A stretch of 64,000 nucleotides of DNA from Micromonospora okii (GTDB lineage: Bacteria > Actinomycetota > Actinomycetes > Mycobacteriales > Micromonosporaceae), in contig NZ_BBZF01000020.1 in NCBI RefSeq assembly GCF_020884795.1, positions 225,261 through 289,260 of the forward strand, in the 5' to 3' direction. Made by a program: the position numbers and the translations under genes. The notes beneath the pieces were generated by a model. The model was not told the origin of the DNA, searched no databases, and worked only from the letters and a program-made list of their open reading frames with translations. Positions 56,766 to 64,000 of the stretch are shown here, in pieces. Position 1 is the stretch's first letter, and every line of letters begins with the position of its first letter.

Positions 56766-57713
56766 TCAGCGGCGGGCGGCCGGCAACGGCTGGGCGGGGC
56801 GCTGGGCGGCCTGCTGACGCAGCGAGGTGCCGTCCGGGCTGCCCTCCGAGCGCACCACCTCGCCGGTCTCCATGACCTGCTTGAACCGGCGCAGGTCGTC
56901 GCGGACCTGCTGCTCGGGCTCCTCGCCGAACAGCTTCGCCACGGCCCGGCCGAGCGCGCCGGCCGGCGGGGCGTACCGCAGCCGGACCCGGACCTCGGTG
57001 CCCCGGTCGCCGGGGGCGGGCACGAACCGGACCCGGCCGGCGCTGGGCACCCGGGTTCCGGGCATCGAGCGCCAGGCCAGCGACCGGTTCGGCCGGTCGT
57101 CGACGATCTCGGCGGCCCAGGAGACCGGGCGGCCGGCGGGACCGCGCGCCGTCCAGTGCGACCGACGCACGTCCTCCACGCGTACCGATTCCAGGTGGGC
57201 CATGAACCGGGGCAGGTTCTCCAGGTCCCGCCAGAACCGGTACGCCTCCGCCGGGGAACGGTTGACGGTGACGGCGACCTCCACGTCGATCGCGCGGCGG
57301 TGGGCGGCCCGGGCCCGCCCGGCGCGGACGGCGGCGAAGAGGTCCACTGCGGCGAGGCCGGCGACGACCGCCGTGGTGCGGCCGACCCGCCGGCACCGCT
57401 CGCCGCGCCGGTCCGCCCGCGCCCGGACGAGCAGGGCGAGGTCCAGCGCGTCGCCGGCCACCCGCGTCCACGCCCAGCCGGCCGGCCGGCGGCCGGCGAG
57501 CAGCCCGGCCGCGTGGGCCAGCTCGCGGGCGCCCACGGCCGGGATCACCGCCAGCGCGGCGGGCGAGTCGTCCACCCCCGTCAGCCGGGCCACGGCGCGC
57601 GGGGCGAGCAGCCCGCCCGCCCCGAGGGCGAGGCTGACCACGCCCAGCAGCCGGGGCAGCGCTGCGCCGCCTGCCGCCCGCTGGTCGAGCAGGATCGGGT
57701 CGGTCTCGTCCAT
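56766..57713 (-). CDS. SRPBCC-fold membrane-associated protein
   Basis: 315-aa protein. The N-terminal half has three to four hydrophobic helices (RLLGVVSLALGAGGLLAPRA, LAVIPAVGARELAHAAGLLA, TTAVVAGLAAVDLFAAVRAG), and the C-terminal half is a START/SRPBCC cyclase-dehydrase domain (IDVEVAVTVNRSPAEAYRFW, NLPRFMAHLESVRVED, EIVDDRPNRSLAWRSMPG). Proteins of this layout often bind lipids. ATG 57713. It lies upstream of the alcohol dehydrogenase, likely one transcript. Confidence 0.82.
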   Translation of the reverse strand: MDETDPILLDQRAAGGAALPRLLGVVSLALGAGGLLAPRAVARLTGVDDSPAALAVIPAVGARELAHAAGLLAGRRPAGWAWTRVAGDALDLALLVRARADRRGERCRRVGRTTAVVAGLAAVDLFAAVRAGRARAAHRRAIDVEVAVTVNRSPAEAYRFWRDLENLPRFMAHLESVRVEDVRRSHWTARGPAGRPVSWAAEIVDDRPNRSLAWRSMPGTRVPSAGRVRFVPAPGDRGTEVRVRLRYAPPAGALGRAVAKLFGEEPEQQVRDDLRRFKQVMETGEVVRSEGSPDGTSLRQQAAQRPAQPLPAARR

Positions 57714-57962
57714 GTCGCACCGCCGTCGGATCGTCCTGGCCCGCCTCCGGGCGGGCCCGGCGACGGGAAAGCCGCCACGGCTGACGTTATGCCCGCAGAC
57801 CGCCCCACGAGCCGCGAATCGACACATACCGACGCCGGGCGTCGGCGGGCTCAGCCGGCACGAACGTCCGATCTACCGTGCGGGCCGCCGGTCACCACGG
57901 TCGTCCGCAATCTTGGCGGGCGGCGACGCGTGTGGTGCGGCGGAGCCCAGTGCGGCCAAGCG

Positions 57963-58265
57963 CTAGTTCAGCAACCGGTGCAGCTCTTCGGGGGTCTGGA
58001 CACCGGAAACCGGGGATTGGCCGCCGATCACCAGCGACGGAACGCCTGTCACGCCGCACTCCGCGGCCCGGCGTTCATCGGCTCGCACCCGCTCGGCGTA
58101 GTCGTTCCCGCCGAGCAGGGTGCGTACGTCGCTCGAGTCGAGCCCGGCCGCGTTGCCCAGCCGTTCGAGGATCTGCGGCTCGGCGATGTTGAGACCTTCG
58201 GTGTGGTAGGCGTGGAGCAGTCGCTCCATCATGTTGTCGGCGACACCGTGGTCGATGGATTTCTT
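57963..58265 (-). pseudogene. 5'-truncated DsbA/FrnE-type thiol oxidoreductase
   Basis: About 100 codons match only the C-terminal half of FrnE/DsbA-like proteins: VADNMMERLLHAYHTEGLNI, VRTLLGGNDYAERVRADERR and CGVTGVPSLVIGGQSPVSGV with the cis-Pro loop TGVPSLV. The N-terminal thioredoxin part with the CxxC active site (family length 210-240 aa) is missing, and sequence similarity stops abruptly near 58262. A start codon 29 codons upstream exists but the region is unrelated. Probably a deletion remnant. Confidence 0.7.
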
Positions 58266-58314
58266 CATTCGACGGTCAGCGTCAGATCGCTGAACATGCT
58301 CGGCTGAGTGGGTT

Positions 58315-58677
58315 TCAGGCATCGGTCGGCTGCGGGCCGGGACCGACCTCACGGATGACGACGTACCTGGGGTTCCCGCTCATGCGGGGTTCGGCCTTGC
58401 CAGCCAAGCCGTCCAGGGCGTTACGGATGGCCGCCATCCGGCCTTCGTTGTCGGAGGTCGCCACAAAGTTGCGGTAGTCCGCCTCGCTTGCCCAGTGCAC
58501 GATGTTGTAGACGCGAGTGCCGTCGATGCTGACGTGGAAGCGGGCCGACCGATAGCCAGGATAGAAGCGGACCCACTGCTCCTGAATCTCGGCGAAGGCA
58601 GCCACGAGTTCACGCTGCGTGTCAGGTCCATCGACCGTGTAGTCGATGATCGAGTAGAAGCCGGTGTCAGTACCCAT
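58315..58677 (-). CDS. ABM-fold (antibiotic biosynthesis monooxygenase-like) protein
   Basis: 120-aa single ferredoxin-like domain: FYSIIDYTVDGPDTQRELVA, QWVRFYPGYRSARFHVSIDG and VYNIVHWASEADYRNFVATS are typical of the ABM superfamily, which includes heme-degrading and small quinone oxygenases. A candidate heme or substrate His lies in IVHWAS near residue 61. GGGAGACC precedes ATG 58677. Function unknown; it directly follows the DsbA fragment locus in a small patch of lower GC. Confidence 0.8.
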   Translation of the reverse strand: MGTDTGFYSIIDYTVDGPDTQRELVAAFAEIQEQWVRFYPGYRSARFHVSIDGTRVYNIVHWASEADYRNFVATSDNEGRMAAIRNALDGLAGKAEPRMSGNPRYVVIREVGPGPQPTDA

Positions 58678-59018
58678 GTGGTCTCCCAAGGATGCGCCAT
58701 CAGAGATCGTGGCCCTGCCCTGGATCCTGCAACCTCAACAGGACTTGAGGTCAAGAGCGCAATCTGACGCCGCAGCGGCCACAGACGACGTGACCCTGCC
58801 CAAGCGCAGCCGGCGGTGACATCCGACCAACATCGCGCCGCACCACGCTCAACGAGACGAGCCCTCACCTGCAGCACACGCCGCGTTCGGCGGCTTCCGT
58901 GGTCGGCGTCGCCTGGGCCGCGATCGGTGGCCCCGTAGTCGGCGTGCCCGCGCCGTGATCGGCGCGCGTCGCCGAAATGGAGTCGCCTCCCCCGGAGAAC
59001 CCGTGCGACCGTGGCGCG
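58678..59018. other. Gene-free region between ABM gene and GNAT gene
   Basis: 341 nt with no supported gene. The part 58690-58760 is AT-richer and includes CCTCAACAGGACTTGAGGTC, an inverted CCTCAA/TTGAGG repeat that could be an operator for the ABM promoter. Confidence 0.45.
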
Positions 59019-59633
59019 ATGCCCCAACCGATCCTGCACACCGACCGCCTACTGCTGGTGCCGCTCGCCGACCGGCACCTGGAGCTGGCGGTCCAGCTCG
59101 ACGCCGACCCGGAGGTGCTGCGCCACATCTTCGGCCGGGCGCGGTCCCGGGACGAGGTGGTCACCTCGCACGCGGGGCGGCTCGCGGCGGCCGGGAAGGT
59201 GGACGGCCTGGGCTATTGGATGGCCTTCGGCACCGACGGCGGGGCGCGCGGCTCGGCGCGGCCGGCACGCGAGGAGGACGGCGACTTCGTCGGGCTGCTG
59301 ATGCTCCCTCCCGCGCACGGCCCCGACCAGCCCGACGATCCGACCGTCGCCGAGCTGGGCTACCGCCTGCCCCGCCGGTGCTGGGGCAGGGGCCTGGCCA
59401 GCGAGGCGTCCCGGGTCCTGCTGCGGCACGCCTTCGACACCGTCGGGCAGGCCCGGGTGATCGCGCAGACCATGACGGTGAACGCCGGTTCGCGGCGCGT
59501 GATGGAGGCCGTCGGCATGCGGTACGTCCGCACGTTCCACCCGTCCTGGGACGACCCGCTGCCGGACGCCGAGCAGGGCGAGGTCGAGTACGAGATGACG
59601 CGCGAGATGTGGCGGGCGGGCCGAGGGGGCTGA
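59019..59633 (+). CDS. GNAT-family acetyltransferase
   Basis: 204-aa acetyltransferase of the RimJ/RimL type. HTDRLLLVPLADRHLELAVQ is the N-terminal strand-helix, ELGYRLPRRCWGRGLASEAS contains the acetyl-CoA binding R/Q-x-x-G-x-G/A loop and MEAVGMRYVRTF the C-terminal strand. The predicted acceptor is a protein N-terminus or small amine. ATG 59019 is the first reasonable start; ribosome site weak. Monocistronic, convergent with map. Confidence 0.87.
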   Translation: MPQPILHTDRLLLVPLADRHLELAVQLDADPEVLRHIFGRARSRDEVVTSHAGRLAAAGKVDGLGYWMAFGTDGGARGSARPAREEDGDFVGLLMLPPAHGPDQPDDPTVAELGYRLPRRCWGRGLASEASRVLLRHAFDTVGQARVIAQTMTVNAGSRRVMEAVGMRYVRTFHPSWDDPLPDAEQGEVEYEMTREMWRAGRGG

Positions 59634-59682
59634 CCGCCGCTCCCCTGCCGGCCCGGCCTGGTCGCCTTGCCGCGCCCTCACC

Positions 59683-60465
59683 TCACGGTTGCGCCTGTCG
59701 CGGCAGGGTGAGGATCTCGGCGCCGTCGTCGGTGATGGCGATGGTGTGCTCGCTGTGCGCCGTCCGGCAGCCCGTCGCGCTCCGGAGCGTCCAGCCGTCG
59801 GCGTCGGTGACGAGCTCGGCGGTGTCCGCCATGATCCAGGGCTCCAGGGCCAGCAGCAGCCCGGGGCGCAGGCGGTACCCGCGACCGGGCCGCCCCGTGT
59901 TCGACACGTGCGGGTCCTGGTGCATCGTCGACCCGACGCCGTGACCGCCGAACTGGGTGTTGATCGAGTATCCCGCCTCGCCGAGGACCGAGCCGATGGC
60001 GTGCGAGATGTCGCCGATGCGCGCGCCGGGGCGGGCCTGGGCTATCCCCGCGCGCAACGCGCGCTCGGTCGCGTCGATCAGCGCGACGCTCTCCGGGGGC
60101 CGCGCGTCGCCGACGAGGAAGCTGATGGCCGAGTCGGCGACGACTCCGCCCAGGCAGACGGCGAGGTCGAGCGAGAGCAGGTCGCCGTCGGCGAGCGAGT
60201 AGTCGTACGGCCGGCCGTGGAGCACGGCGTCGTTCACCGACGTGCAGATGTAGTGCCCGAACGGCCCGCGCCCGAAGGACGGCTCGTAGTCGACGTAGCA
60301 GGACTGCGCCCCGGCCTCCTCGATCATGCTGCGGGCCCAGCGGTCGATGTCCAGGAGGTTCGTGCCGACCGCACTGCGGCGCTTCAGCGTCTGCAGGATG
60401 TGGGCGACCAGGGCGCCGGTGTCCCTCGCTCGCGGCAGGTCTGTGGGGCTCAGGATCTCGATCAC
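59683..60465 (-). CDS. map: Type I methionine aminopeptidase
   Basis: 260-aa enzyme removing N-terminal Met. Metal ligands are in order: His83 (NDAVLHGRP), Asp100 (LSLDLAV), Asp111 (VADSAISF), His175 (GGHGVGSTMHQDP), Glu208 (LALEPWI) and Glu239 (AHSEHTIAI). Length is typical of the short actinobacterial form. GTG 60465 follows GGGAAGG. Divergent from an XRE regulator across a compact promoter region with shared repeats, which suggests regulated, perhaps second-copy MetAP. Confidence 0.9.
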   Translation of the reverse strand: MIEILSPTDLPRARDTGALVAHILQTLKRRSAVGTNLLDIDRWARSMIEEAGAQSCYVDYEPSFGRGPFGHYICTSVNDAVLHGRPYDYSLADGDLLSLDLAVCLGGVVADSAISFLVGDARPPESVALIDATERALRAGIAQARPGARIGDISHAIGSVLGEAGYSINTQFGGHGVGSTMHQDPHVSNTGRPGRGYRLRPGLLLALEPWIMADTAELVTDADGWTLRSATGCRTAHSEHTIAITDDGAEILTLPRQAQP

Positions 60466-60531
60466 GCAGCGCCTTCCCTCGCGCGGCAAATAAGTATCCC
60501 GGCCATACTATCCCGGTACTAGAATCGGCCC
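60466..60531. promoter_or_regulatory. Divergent map / XRE promoter with operator-like repeats
   Basis: 66 nt between the two genes. It contains AGTATCCCGG (60493-60502) and CTATCCCGGTACT (60508-60520), a direct repeat of TATCCCGG, and the AGTAT/ATACT inverted pair. The plus-strand -10 TAGAAT (60520-60525) ends six bases before the XRE ATG, which is therefore leaderless. The XRE protein is the natural candidate to bind here and control both genes. Confidence 0.55.
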
Positions 60532-60834
60532 ATGGTCAGGTTGCCGCTCACTCCCGAAGAGGTCGAGCGCGGACGACGCCTCGGCGCCCTCCTGCGCCGC
60601 GCCAGGGGGGAGCGTTCGATGCTCGTCACCGCGCTGGACGCGGGCGTCTCGCCGGAGACCCTTCGCAAGATCGAGTCCGGCCGCGTGGCCACCCCCGCCT
60701 TCCCGACCATCGCCGCGATCGCCGAGGTCCTCGGCCTCTCCCTCGACGCGGTGTGGTCGGAGATCAACCGGTCGGACGGCAGGGCCGCACTCGCCGGATC
60801 GGCTCCCCGCCCCGGGGAGCGGCTGGCCTCGTAG
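60532..60834 (+). CDS. XRE-family transcription regulator
   Basis: 100-aa protein with a single HTH at about residues 15-72 (RLGALLRRARGERSMLVTAL, GVSPETLRKIESGRVATPAF, AEVLGLSLDAVWSEI). The C-terminal 25 residues are unstructured. It is leaderless, divergent from map and probably autoregulatory. No effector domain is attached. Confidence 0.88.
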   Translation: MVRLPLTPEEVERGRRLGALLRRARGERSMLVTALDAGVSPETLRKIESGRVATPAFPTIAAIAEVLGLSLDAVWSEINRSDGRAALAGSAPRPGERLAS

Positions 60835-61004
60835 GCACCCGCGTACTGGCTGCGGGGCCTCGCCCCCGAGTCCGGCGCACCCCCAGAGCGTCACGCCGGC
60901 CACCGTCTCCACCGACAGATCGGCGACACCGTGACGACGACAGCACCCGGAAATGTCGATCCGCGATCCGGCCCGGTCCAGGGGTTACGCTGGGCGCATC
61001 CGCC

Positions 61005-61196
61005 GTGCTGGACACCTACACGCCGGCTGAACTTCTGGCCATGGCGCGCCGCGTCGATCCGGGCCTTGAGGACGAGGACGTGCCGGTGGTGGGCCGACGG
61101 CTGGACAGGATGCCCGACGAGGCGTTCGTGCCATACCAGCTCACCCGGGACGACGTGGCGCGGCTGCGGCGACGGTTCGCCGCCTGGCCCCGGTAG
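61005..61196 (+). CDS. Small unknown protein, 63 aa
   Basis: GTG 61005 to TAG 61196; TACGCT (60986-60991) lies upstream at -10-like distance. The protein is helical and acidic/basic in blocks (YTPAELLAMARRVDPGLEDE, PYQLTRDDVARLRRRFAAWP). No family recognised. Spacing to the next gene is 46 nt and composition is coding-like, but there is no ribosome site. Confidence 0.5.
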   Translation: MLDTYTPAELLAMARRVDPGLEDEDVPVVGRRLDRMPDEAFVPYQLTRDDVARLRRRFAAWPR

Positions 61197-61230
61197 CACT
61201 ACGCACCGGGTCGGTGTCGTACGTCGGTCG

Positions 61231-61236
61231 TAGGCT
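61231..61236 (+). promoter_or_regulatory. -10 box of leaderless hydrolase gene
   Basis: TAGGCT ends six bases before ATG 61243; no ribosome site is present between them. Confidence 0.45.
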
Positions 61237-61242
61237 CCCGGC

Positions 61243-62118
61243 ATGACGAAGCCCCAGACGCACACCCTCGCCGCGCCCGGCGCCGAGCTGGTCTACGACG
61301 TGCGCGAGCCGCTCGCCGCATCCGCCGGGCACCGCCCGCTGCTCATGGTCGGCCAGCCGATGACCGCCGAGGGCTTCGCCACGCTCGCCGGGCACTTCAC
61401 CGACCGCACGGTCGTCACCTACGACCCCCGTGGGCTGGGCCGCAGCGCGCGCACCGACGGCCGCACCACGCACACGCCCCAGCAGCAGGCCGCCGACCTG
61501 CACCTGCTGATCGAAGCCCTCGGCACCGGCCCGGTCGACGTGTTCGCCAGCAGCGGCGGCGCGGTGACCGCGCTCGAACTGGTCGCGGCCCACCCCGGCG
61601 ACGTGGGCACGCTGGTGGCGCACGAGCCGCCGATCACCGCCGCACTTCCCGACGCCGACGCCGCCAAGCGCGCCCAGACCGCCTGCCACGAGGCGTACCA
61701 GGCGAAGGGCAACGGCGCCGGCATGGCCGCCTTCATCGCGATGGTGTCCTGGCAGGGCGAGTTCACCGACGCCTACTTCGCCCAGCCGACGCCCGACCCG
61801 GCGGCGTTCGGCCTGCCCACCGAGGACGACGGCAGCCGCGACGATCCCCTGCTGTCGAAGGCCTCCTGGCCGATCACCGACTACCGGCCCGACGCGCGGG
61901 CGCTCACCGCCGCGCCGACCCGGGTCGTGATCGCGGTCGGCGAGGAGTCGACGGGGACGTACACCGCGCGGGCGGCCGTCGGCACGGCGGCGCTGCTCGG
62001 CCAGGAGGCCACCGTGTTCCCGAGCGACCACGGCGGCTTCCTCGGCGGCGAGTTCGGCCAGACGGGCAAGCCCGCCGAGTTCGCGGCGCGGCTGCGCGGG
62101 GTGCTGGACGCCGGCTGA
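61243..62118 (+). CDS. Alpha/beta hydrolase
   Basis: 291-aa hydrolase. The nucleophile elbow is FASSGGAVTA (Ser104, a variant of GxSxG reading ASSGG), the oxyanion side MVGQPMTAEG, and the catalytic His in PSDHGGFLGG near residue 263. DPRGLGRSARTDG is a conserved loop. Homologues are often annotated as putative hydrolases near stress genes. Single gene, leaderless. Confidence 0.84.
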   Translation: MTKPQTHTLAAPGAELVYDVREPLAASAGHRPLLMVGQPMTAEGFATLAGHFTDRTVVTYDPRGLGRSARTDGRTTHTPQQQAADLHLLIEALGTGPVDVFASSGGAVTALELVAAHPGDVGTLVAHEPPITAALPDADAAKRAQTACHEAYQAKGNGAGMAAFIAMVSWQGEFTDAYFAQPTPDPAAFGLPTEDDGSRDDPLLSKASWPITDYRPDARALTAAPTRVVIAVGEESTGTYTARAAVGTAALLGQEATVFPSDHGGFLGGEFGQTGKPAEFAARLRGVLDAG

Positions 62119-62146
62119 TCTCAGGCAGTGCGATGCCCCACCAGGG

Positions 62147-63289
62147 TCACCGGGTGAGGCCGATGACCCTGGTCAGCCGGGCTACGCCGGCCGGTGCCGG
62201 GTGCGCCCGGGCAACCTCGGCGAGCACGGTACGCGCCACCGGCCGGCACCGGACCTCCGCCGGCGCGACCCCGTCCGCCTCCACCACCGTCCGCCCGGCC
62301 CCGTGCAGGTCACCGACCATCAGGTACGCCCGCGCCACGTCCAGCAGGTAGGCGGCCCGGTACTCGGCCGGCAGCCCCCGCCATGCCTCTCCGCCGACCG
62401 CTCGCTCGTGCCGAGCCACCGCCGCCCCGGCCTCCCCCAACTCCACCGCCGCCACCACCCGGGCCAACTCGACGGCGACCGGCCCGAAGCTGGTCCGGTG
62501 TGGGTCGTCCCTACCGCCGTGCCCGGCGGCGAGTGCGGCGGCCCGCTCGACCAGTTCGGCGGAACGACCGGCGTCGCCGCAGCCGGCGGCGGCGAGCGCG
62601 CCCTGGATCAGCAGCGCCCCGTGCACCGAGGCGGGCGCGAGCCGACGCGTGGCGGCCGTCGTCACCGCCAGCGCCAGCCGGTCGCGGCCCAGCGCCCGCA
62701 GCGCCTGCCCGACCGACACGGCCGCCGACGCCGCCAGCACCCGATCGCCGCCGGCAGCAGCCACCGCCCGATCAGCCGCAAGCCACCCCAGGTCCGCCTC
62801 GCCGAGCTTCACCAGCACCGACGAGGTGATGCGGTACGCCTGCACCAGCAGTCCCGGCGCGTCCGCCCGCAGGCCCCGGGCGGCGTCGAGCAGCCCCGGC
62901 AACAGCCGCACCACCTGCGCGTACTGCGCATGCTGGTACGTCAGCCAGGCGTGTCCCACGTGCCGGGTTGTCTCGGCCGCCGACGCCGACTGTCGGCGGA
63001 TGTCGTAACGGGCCAGGGCGGCGCGGATGTCGTCCACGCCATCCGGCGGTCCCGCGCTCGTCGGCGACGGCCGCCCCTCGCCGAGCAGCGCCAGCGAGTC
63101 GACCCGCAGCACCTCCGCGACCTCCTGGATCACCGGATAGCGGTCCAGCGAACGCACACCCCGCTCGACCTTGTCCACCCAACTCTTCGACCGACCCAGC
63201 CGGTCGGCGAGCATCTGCTGAGTCATCCGCCGCCGCACCCGCCACCGAGCCACCCGACGACCGATCGGCTCCTCACCGCTGCTGACCAC
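62147..63289 (-). CDS. XRE regulator with helical-repeat C-terminal domain
   Basis: 380-aa protein. An N-terminal HTH at about residues 8-65 (RVRRRMTQQMLADRLGRSKS, WVDKVERGVRSLDRYPVI) is followed by roughly 280 residues of TPR-like helices (HAWLTYQHAQYAQVVRLLPG, ALGRDRLALAVTTAATRRLA). Such actinomycete regulators are common next to plasmid and conjugative element genes and bind peptides or partner proteins. GTG 63289 overlaps the upstream small gene by 17 nt, so the two form an operon. Confidence 0.87.
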   Translation of the reverse strand: MVSSGEEPIGRRVARWRVRRRMTQQMLADRLGRSKSWVDKVERGVRSLDRYPVIQEVAEVLRVDSLALLGEGRPSPTSAGPPDGVDDIRAALARYDIRRQSASAAETTRHVGHAWLTYQHAQYAQVVRLLPGLLDAARGLRADAPGLLVQAYRITSSVLVKLGEADLGWLAADRAVAAAGGDRVLAASAAVSVGQALRALGRDRLALAVTTAATRRLAPASVHGALLIQGALAAAGCGDAGRSAELVERAAALAAGHGGRDDPHRTSFGPVAVELARVVAAVELGEAGAAVARHERAVGGEAWRGLPAEYRAAYLLDVARAYLMVGDLHGAGRTVVEADGVAPAEVRCRPVARTVLAEVARAHPAPAGVARLTRVIGLTR

Positions 63290-63464
63290 GCCGCCACCGC
63301 CGATCCGGCACCGCCCGCGTGATCTCCTCCACCGGCACGCGCTCCGCCTCGGCCAGGCCGAGAATCCGCCGCCTGGCGGCCTCCCGCTCGGCCTCTTGGT
63401 GCTGCTCGGGCGTCACTTGGTCAACAGGCTCTTCGGGACGTTGGAACCACCTCCACCTCGCCAT
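63273..63464 (-). CDS. Small basic/acidic helical protein, 63 aa
   Basis: ATG 63464 with AGGGAGC upstream; ends inside the XRE/TPR gene. The protein starts with WRWFQRPEEPVDQVTPEQHQ and is mostly one helix with alternating charges. No family recognised, but its coupling to the XRE/TPR gene and clear ribosome site support it. It may be a partner of the regulator. Confidence 0.7.
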   Translation of the reverse strand: MARWRWFQRPEEPVDQVTPEQHQEAEREAARRRILGLAEAERVPVEEITRAVPDRRWRRGQQR

Positions 63465-63582
63465 GCCGCTCCCTTCAGAAGGATCCCGGCAGCACTATAC
63501 TAGCAGAGTTGACAGAGTATGCAGTGTTGACAGAAACGACATACCAGACATGGCCATCTCTGCGCGCTGATCTACTAGAGCC
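63465..63582. promoter_or_regulatory. Divergent promoter with GTTGACAGA direct repeats
   Basis: 118 nt between the divergent small-protein and GntR genes, AT-rich. Two GTTGACAGA copies (63508-63516 and 63526-63534) lie 18 bp apart, one helical-turn pair; each contains a TTGACA -35 consensus. TAGTAT-like boxes occur on the minus strand near 63495-63505. Good candidate operator for the GntR or XRE protein. Confidence 0.5.
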
Positions 63583-63819
63583 ATGAGCGGCTACGTTCCG
63601 ACTTTCCGGATGGTCATCAACGACATCAGGAAATCGATAGCGTCGGGGCAGCTCAAAGAGGGAGACAAACTACCCTCCCTGCCTGAACTCGCCGAGGAAT
63701 ACGACTGCTCCATCGGCACGGTGCGACGCGCGATCGAGCATCTACAGATCACCGGGGAACTTCAGGGGCGGCAGGGCAAAGGGACCTACGTGACCGGAAA
63801 ACCACCGCCGAGTTCTTGA
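63583..63819 (+). CDS. Short GntR-family HTH regulator
   Basis: 78-aa protein consisting only of a GntR winged HTH: IRKSIASGQLKEGDKLPSLP, ELAEEYDCSIGTVRRAIEHL and GRQGKGTYVTG. No effector domain. Such minimal GntR proteins are typical of actinomycete integrative conjugative elements (KorSA-like). The codon use is more A/T-ending than in neighbours. Its 3' end overlaps the convergent partial gene by 34 nt. Confidence 0.88.
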   Translation: MSGYVPTFRMVINDIRKSIASGQLKEGDKLPSLPELAEEYDCSIGTVRRAIEHLQITGELQGRQGKGTYVTGKPPPSS

Positions 63820-64000
63820 GAACCTCGGCCACGTCTCCAGTCGATACGCCGCCGGCCCGCGCTGACGACGAGCGGAACACCAGCCCAATCCCGGGTAATT
63901 CGGAGCGGATCGATCGCCGGGCGACCTCCCTGGAACCGCCAGCGATCGGTCAGACATGCAAGATCGTGCTCGATCCCGGAAGGAGTGGCCTCCAACCCGC
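63786..64000 (-). CDS. Partial gene at right window edge
   Basis: The frame enters from beyond 64000 and stops at 63786. The visible 71 residues contain LTDRWRFQGGRPAIDPLRIT and RDWAGVPLVVSAGRRRIDWR, a pattern I associate with small proteins next to GntR regulators in actinomycete mobile elements, though I cannot name a family. Its start is outside the window. It converges on and overlaps the GntR gene. Confidence 0.6.
   Translation of the reverse strand, partial: GLEATPSGIEHDLACLTDRWRFQGGRPAIDPLRITRDWAGVPLVVSAGRRRIDWRRGRGSQELGGGFPVT

Noticed and set aside
53836..57720. One continuous minus-strand frame of about 1290 codons
   Set aside because: It fuses the pentapeptide-repeat frame with out-of-frame readings of the dehydrogenase and SRPBCC genes; only 53836-55434 has coding-like sequence and a ribosome site.

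Overview
This looks like a chromosomal window from a high-GC actinomycete, most likely Micromonosporaceae (Micromonospora or a close relative; this is inference from protein style, not a search). The codon third positions are strongly G/C, GTG starts are common, several genes have a TANNNT -10 box only 6-8 nt before the start codon (leaderless transcripts), and the content is actinobacterial (SecA2, SigB-type sigma factor, GpgS, Rv2629-type protein, ANTAR/GAF regulator).

Layout. 1-8246 is the right arm of an integrated, prophage-like element. It has a tight minus-strand early operon (XRE-like regulator, small unknowns, ERF annealing protein, PD-(D/E)XK nuclease, DEAH helicase, nearly all overlapping by ATGA/GTGA), a divergent repressor and a tyrosine integrase abutting the 3' end of a chromosomal DUF72 gene. 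8247-39802 is mostly ordinary chromosome. It holds a DksA-type zinc-finger protein, two tandem receiver-less OmpR-type regulators, a cysteine dioxygenase/rhodanese pair, DUF and methyltransferase genes, GAF-ANTAR, SecA2, a pair of divergently read sugar-related oxidoreductases and glycosyltransferases (GpgS plus GT4), a STAS-HATPase fusion, cytochrome oxidase subunit I, a SigB-type sigma factor, a CDGSH protein with a heme-oxygenase-like diiron protein, a ThDP enzyme with a Balon/Rv2629-type ribosome hibernation homologue, a haloacetate-dehalogenase-like hydrolase, a glutamate-cysteine ligase family protein and DinB.

41776-53264 is the most interesting part: a ten-gene minus-strand operon that reads as a complete Pel / galactosaminogalactan-like exopolysaccharide system. 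In transcription order it encodes an exported Agd3-like (CE18-type) deacetylase, a PelF-like glycosyltransferase, a polytopic membrane protein in the position of PelG, a sugar nucleotidyltransferase, an epimerase, an exported GH114 endo-alpha-1,4-galactosaminidase, a nucleotide-sugar dehydrogenase, a second epimerase and a second, cytoplasmic GH114 protein. The precursor genes would make nucleotide-activated amino sugars or uronates, PelF-like and PelG-like proteins polymerise and export, and the deacetylase and hydrolase trim outside the membrane. Immediately downstream, a perfect 63-bp direct repeat of the 3' end of the last gene (41774-41836 and 39893-39955) brackets a 1.8-kb island carrying a SAM methyltransferase, a small unknown protein and decayed gene pieces; this looks like an att-flanked remnant element.

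53836-63289 is again mostly housekeeping or accessory: pentapeptide-repeat protein, zinc alcohol dehydrogenase, SRPBCC protein, a 5'-truncated DsbA/FrnE pseudogene, an ABM-fold protein, GNAT, methionine aminopeptidase divergent from an XRE regulator, and an alpha/beta hydrolase. The right end (62147-64000) has an XRE/TPR-like regulator, a short GntR regulator and a partial small gene, a set typical of the edge of an actinomycete mobile element. No rRNA, tRNA, CRISPR array or intact insertion sequence was seen.
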